Assembly (NCBI GenBank): GCA_947177315.1
Contig: CAMWTX010000044.1
Span: forward strand, 1 to 10,243
DNA from: an uncultured Bacteroidales bacterium
GTDB lineage: Bacteria > Bacteroidota > Bacteroidia > Bacteroidales > P3
Reading direction: 5' to 3'
DNA: 10,243 bases
In this document: positions 5,390-10,243 of the stretch, in pieces
Position numbering within the stretch: the stretch's first letter is position 1
How the letters are laid out: the number at the start of each line of letters is the position of its first letter
The notes under the pieces: generated by a model
Seen by the model: only the letters and a program-made list of their open reading frames with translations
What the model was told of the DNA's origin: nothing
Database searches by the model: none
Made by a program: the position numbers and the translations under genes

Positions 5390-8300
5390 TTAAAACCACC
5401 GTATCATTCTGAAACGGTTGGGCGTGGGAAAGTCGGCGTTCTGCGGGAAGATACGGAAGGCATAGTCGTAAACTCCCGAACCGTCCAGCACGAGTTTGGC
5501 GGTATAGGTGGCCTGTCCGTGTTCAAAACCTGTCAGTTGCATGGGAACAACGCTTTCCAGTTTTTCCACCCGGTCGTTCACCTTGTGTCCGAACACCACT
5601 TCCACGCCGATTTCTTCGGGAGCCAGTCCGGCAATGTCAAGCGTGATGCCGAAGGTGCTCGCCTGACCCGTCTGCAGGGGTTCGGTCATGGAGTCGCGGC
5701 ATTGATACGACACGGCGCGGATTTCCGGCCATGCGGAAGCCATGCGGATAATCCATTTGGTCATGTCCGTGAGCAGGCGGCGGCCGTTTTCCTGCAGTTT
5801 TCCGTGCATTTTGGCCAAAGGCAGGTAGTATTGGCGGTAGTAGTCGTCCAGCTGGCGGCGCATGGTGTAGTGGGGCGCAATCTGGGCGATGCTGTTGCGC
5901 ACGTAGGAGAGCCATACGGGATTGCATCCGGCGCCCCTCGCTTCGTAGAAAGCGGGAATCACTTCGCTTTCAAGCATCGAATAGATGGTTTCGGCATCCA
6001 ATTCGTCTTGGTAACCGGTATTGTCGTAGGTGGATTCTTCTTTCAGAGCCCAACCGGCGCCGGGGCGGTAGCCTTCGGCCCACCAGCCGTCGGGAACGCT
6101 GAAGTTCACCACGCCGTTCATCAGGGCTTTCTCGCCGCTGGTGCCCGAAGCCTCCATGCTGCGGGTAGGCGTGTTGAGCCATATATCCACCCCTTGAACC
6201 AAATGCTTGGCTATGTCGATGTTGTAGTTTTCCAAAAAGATGATTTTACCCAAAAATTCTTCCTGACGCGAAAATTCGATGATGCGGCGGATCAGGTCTT
6301 GCCCCGCCTTGTCGGCGGGATGTGCCTTTCCGGCAAAGATGAACTGCACCGGACGTTGCGGATCGTTGACGATGCGTTGCAGCCGTTTGGGGTTCTTGAA
6401 CAGCAGGTGCGCCCGTTTGTAGGTGGCGAAACGGCGGGCAAAACCCAAGGTAAGGGCATCCGGATTGAGCCTTTCGAGCACTTTTACGAGATTTTGCGGG
6501 CTTTCTCCCCGTTGCGGCCATTCCTGCTGCAACTGTTTCTTGACGAATTCTATCAGCTCGCCCCGGCGGTTGCGGCGTATCTTGGCCAGCTCCGTGTCGG
6601 GAACATCATGGATTTTCTGCCAGTAGGAGGCGTCCGAAACGTCTTTGGCATAGTCTTTTCCGAAATATTTCAAGAAAAGTTCCTTCCATTCGGCATGTGC
6701 CCAGGTGTCAAGGTGCACCCCGTTGGTAACGTAGCCCACCGGCACTTCGTCGGGATAGAAACCGGGAAAGAGCGGGGCGAACATTTCCTGCGATACCCTG
6801 CCGTGGATGCGGCTCACTCCGTTCACGGCCGAAGAAAGGTTCACCGCCAGATGGCTCATCGAGAATTTATCGCCCGTATGTTCCTTGTCGATGCGGCCCA
6901 AGGCCATGAAGTCTTCCCACGAGATGCCGATACGCGAAGCCCAGGCGCCCAGATAGGTGCGCACGATATCTTCGTCAAAGGCATCGTGTCCGGCAGGAAC
7001 GGGCGTGTGGGTGGTGAACAGGGAAGAACCGCGCACCAATTCCCTGGCCTGCCAGAAACCCAGGTGTTCGCTTTCCACATAGTGGCGCAGGCGTTCCAGC
7101 AATGTAAACGCTCCGTGCCCTTCGTTGCAGTGGAACACATCGGGGGCAATGTCGAGGCTCTTGAGCATACGGATACCGCCGATGCCGAGCAACATTTCCT
7201 GTTTGAAACGGTTTTCCCAGTCGCCGCCGTAGAGCTGGTGGGTGATGCACTTGTCGAAATCCGTGTTGCTGTCGATGTCGGTATCCAGCAGGTAGAGGGG
7301 AACGCGCCCCACATTCACCTGCCATATCTTGGCCGAAAGGTTGCGTCCCGGCAGCGAAACGGTAACGGTTCTCCATTTTCCGTTTTCATCCCGGACGGGA
7401 ATCAGCGGCAGTTTGGAAAAAGACTGCGGGATGTAGCGGGCGTTCTGGTTGCCGTAGCCGTCGATGGTCTGTTCAAAATAGCCGTAACGGTAAAGCAGGC
7501 CGATGCCCACCATATCTACATTCTTGTCGCTGGCTTCCTTGAGGTAGTCGCCGGCCAGGATGCCCAAGCCCCCGGAATAAATCTTGAGGCTTTCGTGCAA
7601 GCCGTATTCCATGCAGAAATAGGCTACCTTGGGGCCTTGTTTGTCTTTGCCCTGCGCCATATAGGCCTCAAAACGGTCATATACCTGCTGGAGTTCGTCC
7701 AGGAAAGATTGGTCTTGCTGCAGTTGTTGCAGTTGTCCGGCGCTGAGCTTGCCGAGCAATGCCAGCGGGTTGTGTCCGCAGCTGTCCCATGCCTGCGGGT
7801 CGATGCGCTGCCAAAGGTGCTGCGCCTGCGTATCCCAGCACCACCAAAGGTTGTTGCCCAATGCCTGCAATTTTTCGAGTTTTTCGGGCAGGCTGTAGTT
7901 TACCAGAATCTTGCGCCATTGCGGTTGGTTCGAAGAAAATAACTCCAATTGCATTTGGCTGGCGGGCATGTCTTTTTCGAGTAAGGAAGAATGGCTTTCC
8001 CATTTTTGGGCGGCTTTTCCGTAGGCTTGGTCGTAATAATCCGCCAATTGCGCCCACAGGAACGAACGGGAGAGATCGTAGGCAGCCTTGCGTCTTGTTT
8101 GGGGCTGCGTGCAGGCGGCGAAATCTTTCAGGAAAGCGCAGATGTCGGTAACGGTTTCGGACGCGTTGGTGTCGTTACGTTCGATAACGGTAACGCCGTC
8201 TTGATTGGATTGCCGCATATCGCGCACCCAACGCCCGAATCCCGCCAAAGAAGTGGTGAGCGTGGGAATGCTGAAAGCGATGCTTTCCATCGGCGTATAG

Positions 8301-9601
8301 CCCCAAGGTTCGTAGTAGGAGGGGAACACCGAGGCATCGAAACCGATCAGCAGGTCGTAGTAGGAGAGGTTGAAAACCCCGTCTTCGCCGTCCAGGTAGC
8401 AGGGAAAGAAAATCACCTTCACCTTGTCTTCGGGGCGATTCTGCAGGCCGGATAGACGGATGCGGTTCAGAATGGGGTCGGAATCGGGTTCGTTCAGGTA
8501 ATGCGTGCAGAATTGCGGCTCTGATGCCGGCCTGCCGGCGTCTATGTCAACGATAGGCTGTCCGTGCCCTGCCGGAACGCAGATAAAGGCAAAGACTTCC
8601 TTTTGAAGCCCCGCTTCGGCATTGAGCCTTGCCAAGCTGTCGATAAACAGGTCGATGCCCTTGTTCTTGAATTCGTAGCGGCCGCTGTTGATAACGAACA
8701 CAGCATCGGAAGCCGGTTCCTGTCCGGTAAGGGCTTTGGCCACCTTGACCAGACGGGCACGGGCGGTTTTGCGCTTTACCTCGAATCCGGATTGTTCGGG
8801 CACAAAGTGGTCGTCGAAACCGTTGGGCGTCACCACACCCACGGGCTGGTTCAGAAAAGCCTTGCATTCGTTATGGGTTATCTCGCTTACGGCGGTAAAG
8901 CAGTCGGCATGTTTTGCGGAGAGTTTTTCGAGCGAGAATTTGGCCCTTACTCCAAAGCGTTCCGAAAGTTCCTCGGCCTTGTAGCTGTTGAGCTCGCTGT
9001 AAAGCGGAAGCCCGTTGCCGGCAATGCACCGGCCCAGTACGGTGGCGTGAGTTGTGAACACGGTGGCTATCTGAGGCTGGTTCTTCTTAAGGTAGAGAAG
9101 CCCCGAACCGGTCATCCATTCGTGAAAATGGGCAAACACCTTTTCTTGCGGAAAAACATGGTATTCGTAGAAACTTTGAATCACCTTGCCCGCGCCGTAG
9201 CCGAACAGGACGGGTTCGATATAATCCCATTGTCCGGAAATAGAGTCGAGTTGGTAATCGCGCCAGTTTTCGGCCAGAATTTCGTCTTTCTTGGAAATCA
9301 GCGAACGGTAGTCCACCATAATCGCGATAGGCTTGCCGGCGATGTTCCAGTAACCGATGCGGAAATAGATGCCCCGGCTTTCGGCGTATTTGCGCCAGTC
9401 GGCAAAGAGGTGGCGGTCTTCGATAAAGTCGCGGTTGTCCTTGTCTTTCCACACATCGGGTCCTATGGCAAAATAATTTTTCCCGAACCGTTGCTGCATG
9501 GCGGGAACCTTGGTGCTCACCACCGTATAGATTCCGCCCACCTTGTTACAAACTTCCCAACTTACCTCAAAGAGATAAGAATTCTGCCAATTTGCTGCCA
9601 T
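5390..9601 (-). CDS. glgP: Fused GT3 glycogen synthase and GT35 alpha-glucan phosphorylase
   Basis: One uninterrupted 1403-residue frame holds two enzymes. Residues about 8-545 are a GT3 synthase of the yeast/animal type: KVGGIYTVV (20-28), HFHEW (158-162), FTTHATVLGR, and the E-x7-E catalytic segment YYEPWGYTPME (E431, E439), equivalent to Gsy2 E509/E517. It should extend alpha-1,4-glucan from a nucleotide-glucose donor. A new module starts at M550 (MQLELFSSNQPQWRK). DUF3417 covers about 560-650 (NNLWWCW, 584-589). The GT35 phosphorylase follows with YSGGLG (675-680), HCNEGHG (824-830), HTPVPAGHDAF and the PLP loop MEASGTSGEK (1149-1158, lysine K1158). A beta-rich domain, about 1300-1403, ends the protein. 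This half should release glucose-1-phosphate from glucan ends. Each half matches the length of a stand-alone enzyme (about 550 and 850 residues). The arginine-rich helix that binds glucose-6-phosphate in eukaryotic synthases is largely absent. It lies 25 bp downstream of rnhA; the A-rich leader has no clear Shine-Dalgarno, as is usual for this phylum. Confidence 0.96.
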   Translation of the reverse strand: MAANWQNSYLFEVSWEVCNKVGGIYTVVSTKVPAMQQRFGKNYFAIGPDVWKDKDNRDFIEDRHLFADWRKYAESRGIYFRIGYWNIAGKPIAIMVDYRSLISKKDEILAENWRDYQLDSISGQWDYIEPVLFGYGAGKVIQSFYEYHVFPQEKVFAHFHEWMTGSGLLYLKKNQPQIATVFTTHATVLGRCIAGNGLPLYSELNSYKAEELSERFGVRAKFSLEKLSAKHADCFTAVSEITHNECKAFLNQPVGVVTPNGFDDHFVPEQSGFEVKRKTARARLVKVAKALTGQEPASDAVFVINSGRYEFKNKGIDLFIDSLARLNAEAGLQKEVFAFICVPAGHGQPIVDIDAGRPASEPQFCTHYLNEPDSDPILNRIRLSGLQNRPEDKVKVIFFPCYLDGEDGVFNLSYYDLLIGFDASVFPSYYEPWGYTPMESIAFSIPTLTTSLAGFGRWVRDMRQSNQDGVTVIERNDTNASETVTDICAFLKDFAACTQPQTRRKAAYDLSRSFLWAQLADYYDQAYGKAAQKWESHSSLLEKDMPASQMQLELFSSNQPQWRKILVNYSLPEKLEKLQALGNNLWWCWDTQAQHLWQRIDPQAWDSCGHNPLALLGKLSAGQLQQLQQDQSFLDELQQVYDRFEAYMAQGKDKQGPKVAYFCMEYGLHESLKIYSGGLGILAGDYLKEASDKNVDMVGIGLLYRYGYFEQTIDGYGNQNARYIPQSFSKLPLIPVRDENGKWRTVTVSLPGRNLSAKIWQVNVGRVPLYLLDTDIDSNTDFDKCITHQLYGGDWENRFKQEMLLGIGGIRMLKSLDIAPDVFHCNEGHGAFTLLERLRHYVESEHLGFWQARELVRGSSLFTTHTPVPAGHDAFDEDIVRTYLGAWASRIGISWEDFMALGRIDKEHTGDKFSMSHLAVNLSSAVNGVSRIHGRVSQEMFAPLFPGFYPDEVPVGYVTNGVHLDTWAHAEWKELFLKYFGKDYAKDVSDASYWQKIHDVPDTELAKIRRNRRGELIEFVKKQLQQEWPQRGESPQNLVKVLERLNPDALTLGFARRFATYKRAHLLFKNPKRLQRIVNDPQRPVQFIFAGKAHPADKAGQDLIRRIIEFSRQEEFLGKIIFLENYNIDIAKHLVQGVDIWLNTPTRSMEASGTSGEKALMNGVVNFSVPDGWWAEGYRPGAGWALKEESTYDNTGYQDELDAETIYSMLESEVIPAFYEARGAGCNPVWLSYVRNSIAQIAPHYTMRRQLDDYYRQYYLPLAKMHGKLQENGRRLLTDMTKWIIRMASAWPEIRAVSYQCRDSMTEPLQTGQASTFGITLDIAGLAPEEIGVEVVFGHKVNDRVEKLESVVPMQLTGFEHGQATYTAKLVLDGSGVYDYAFRIFPQNADFPTPNRFRMIRWF

Positions 9602-9626
9602 GTTATTCTGTTGTGTGATTGTCTGT

Positions 9627-10243
9627 TTATTTTTTCCGTCCGAAATCGGCGGGCACTTCGCCCCATTTTTCGGTTTGCCATTTCAGCACGGGGTTTTTAT
9701 ACGTGTGTGTCTGTAGCCATTTTTCGGCTCTGGCCACCAATTCCAGCAACGGCCTGTTGCTCGCGGTGGCGGCAATCTTGGTGTTGGCTTTTTTCTTGCG
9801 TACCCAGGCCATGCCCGTTACCGAATCCGAATAGACGGGCGTGTTGGGAAATCCCTGTGCGTTGAGATAGCTGAGCGCATGCACAATCGCCAGGAACTCG
9901 CCGATATTGTTCGTGCCGTCGGGAAAAGGCCCCATCCGGAAGATAACCTTGCCGTTGTTCACCTGCACTCCCTGGTATTCCATCTTGCCCGGATTGCCGG
10001 CGCAGGCGGCATCCACCGCCAATGCGTGTTCGAAATGGGGAATCAGGTGCGCTATCTTTTGCAACCGTGCCGTCTCTTTGGCATTGTTTACGGGAGCGGC
10101 GGCTTTTGGGGCAGGAGCGGTGTTCTCCGTCGGAGGTTGGGATGCCGCTTGAGGCGCGGCTTGTGTCTGCAAAGAAGAAAAATAGCGGGCGATAAGCGTC
10201 TGGGCGGCCACATAAGGGCTGCTTTGATGCCTGAACACTTCGT
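9627..10243 (-). CDS. rnhA: Ribonuclease H1, viroplasmin type (5' end outside window)
   Basis: RNase H1 cleaves the RNA strand of RNA-DNA hybrids in the cytoplasm, clearing R-loops and primers. The frame is open to the right edge; a GTG at 10238 is in frame but is probably not the start, because the first visible residues (EVFRHQSSPYVAAQ) look like the end of an N-terminal viroplasmin/hybrid-binding domain found in Bacteroidota homologues. An Ala/Pro-rich linker follows (about 10086-10177), then the catalytic domain. The four metal-binding acidic residues are visible: Asp in AVDAACAGNPG (codon 10011-10013), Glu in NNIGEFLAIVHAL (9897-9899), Asp in VYSDSVTGMAWV (9825-9827) and Asp in GEVPADFGRKK (9645-9647). 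The catalytic domain should therefore be active. Its stop lies 25 bp before the glycogen fusion gene, so the two may share a transcript. Its promoter lies outside the window. Confidence 0.94.
   Translation of the reverse strand, partial: EVFRHQSSPYVAAQTLIARYFSSLQTQAAPQAASQPPTENTAPAPKAAAPVNNAKETARLQKIAHLIPHFEHALAVDAACAGNPGKMEYQGVQVNNGKVIFRMGPFPDGTNNIGEFLAIVHALSYLNAQGFPNTPVYSDSVTGMAWVRKKKANTKIAATASNRPLLELVARAEKWLQTHTYKNPVLKWQTEKWGEVPADFGRKK

Noticed and set aside
5357..7942. Long plus-strand open frame of 861 codons opposite the phosphorylase half
   Set aside because: Its translation shows no recognisable domain and it is exactly antisense to a phosphorylase with intact catalytic motifs; a GC-rich gene readily leaves such a stop-poor shadow.
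8564..9865. Plus-strand open frame of 433 codons across the GT3 half and into rnhA
   Set aside because: It runs antisense through two well-supported genes and their junction, and its product is not recognisable.

Overview
The window is a fully packed stretch of a Bacteroidales-type (phylum Bacteroidota) chromosome, moderately GC-rich by eye, and every gene I can support lies on the minus strand. The assignment rests on content: a viroplasmin-type RNase H1, a eukaryote-like GT3 glycogen synthase, a DUF3276/PUR-family protein, a DUF5683 membrane protein beside parAB, and a TATATTTG box matching the Bacteroidota -7 promoter consensus TAnnTTTG. Genus cannot be fixed from the sequence alone. Long plus-strand ORFs (up to about 860 codons) are antisense shadows of these genes.

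In transcription order (high to low coordinates): the 3' part of rnhA (cut by the right edge); 25 bp later a 1403-residue gene that fuses a GT3 glycogen synthase to a DUF3417/GT35 alpha-glucan phosphorylase; an 81-bp spacer with a 12-bp perfect palindrome and a promoter-like -7 box; then a tight run of PUR-family protein, parA, parB, DUF5683 protein, dapB and a secreted GH3 NagZ-like beta-N-acetylhexosaminidase that runs off the left edge. Within this run the junctions are TAATG (1-bp overlap), a 32-bp gap, an 8-bp overlap, an ATGA overlap and a 4-bp gap, so the six genes probably form one operon with translational coupling.

The window thus has two functional blocks. One is storage-polysaccharide metabolism, with synthesis and phosphorolysis of alpha-1,4-glucan placed on one polypeptide. 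The other joins chromosome partitioning (ParA/ParB, plus a PUR-type nucleic-acid-binding protein) to envelope work: a DUF5683 membrane protein of unknown role, DapB on the route to lysine and meso-diaminopimelate for peptidoglycan, and an exported GH3 enzyme with the NagZ catalytic signature. I found no RNA genes, mobile elements, CRISPR arrays, parS site or long non-coding region. Nothing here is clearly a new defence or mobile system. The most notable items are the GT3-GT35 fusion and the coupling of a PUR protein, parAB and cell-wall genes.
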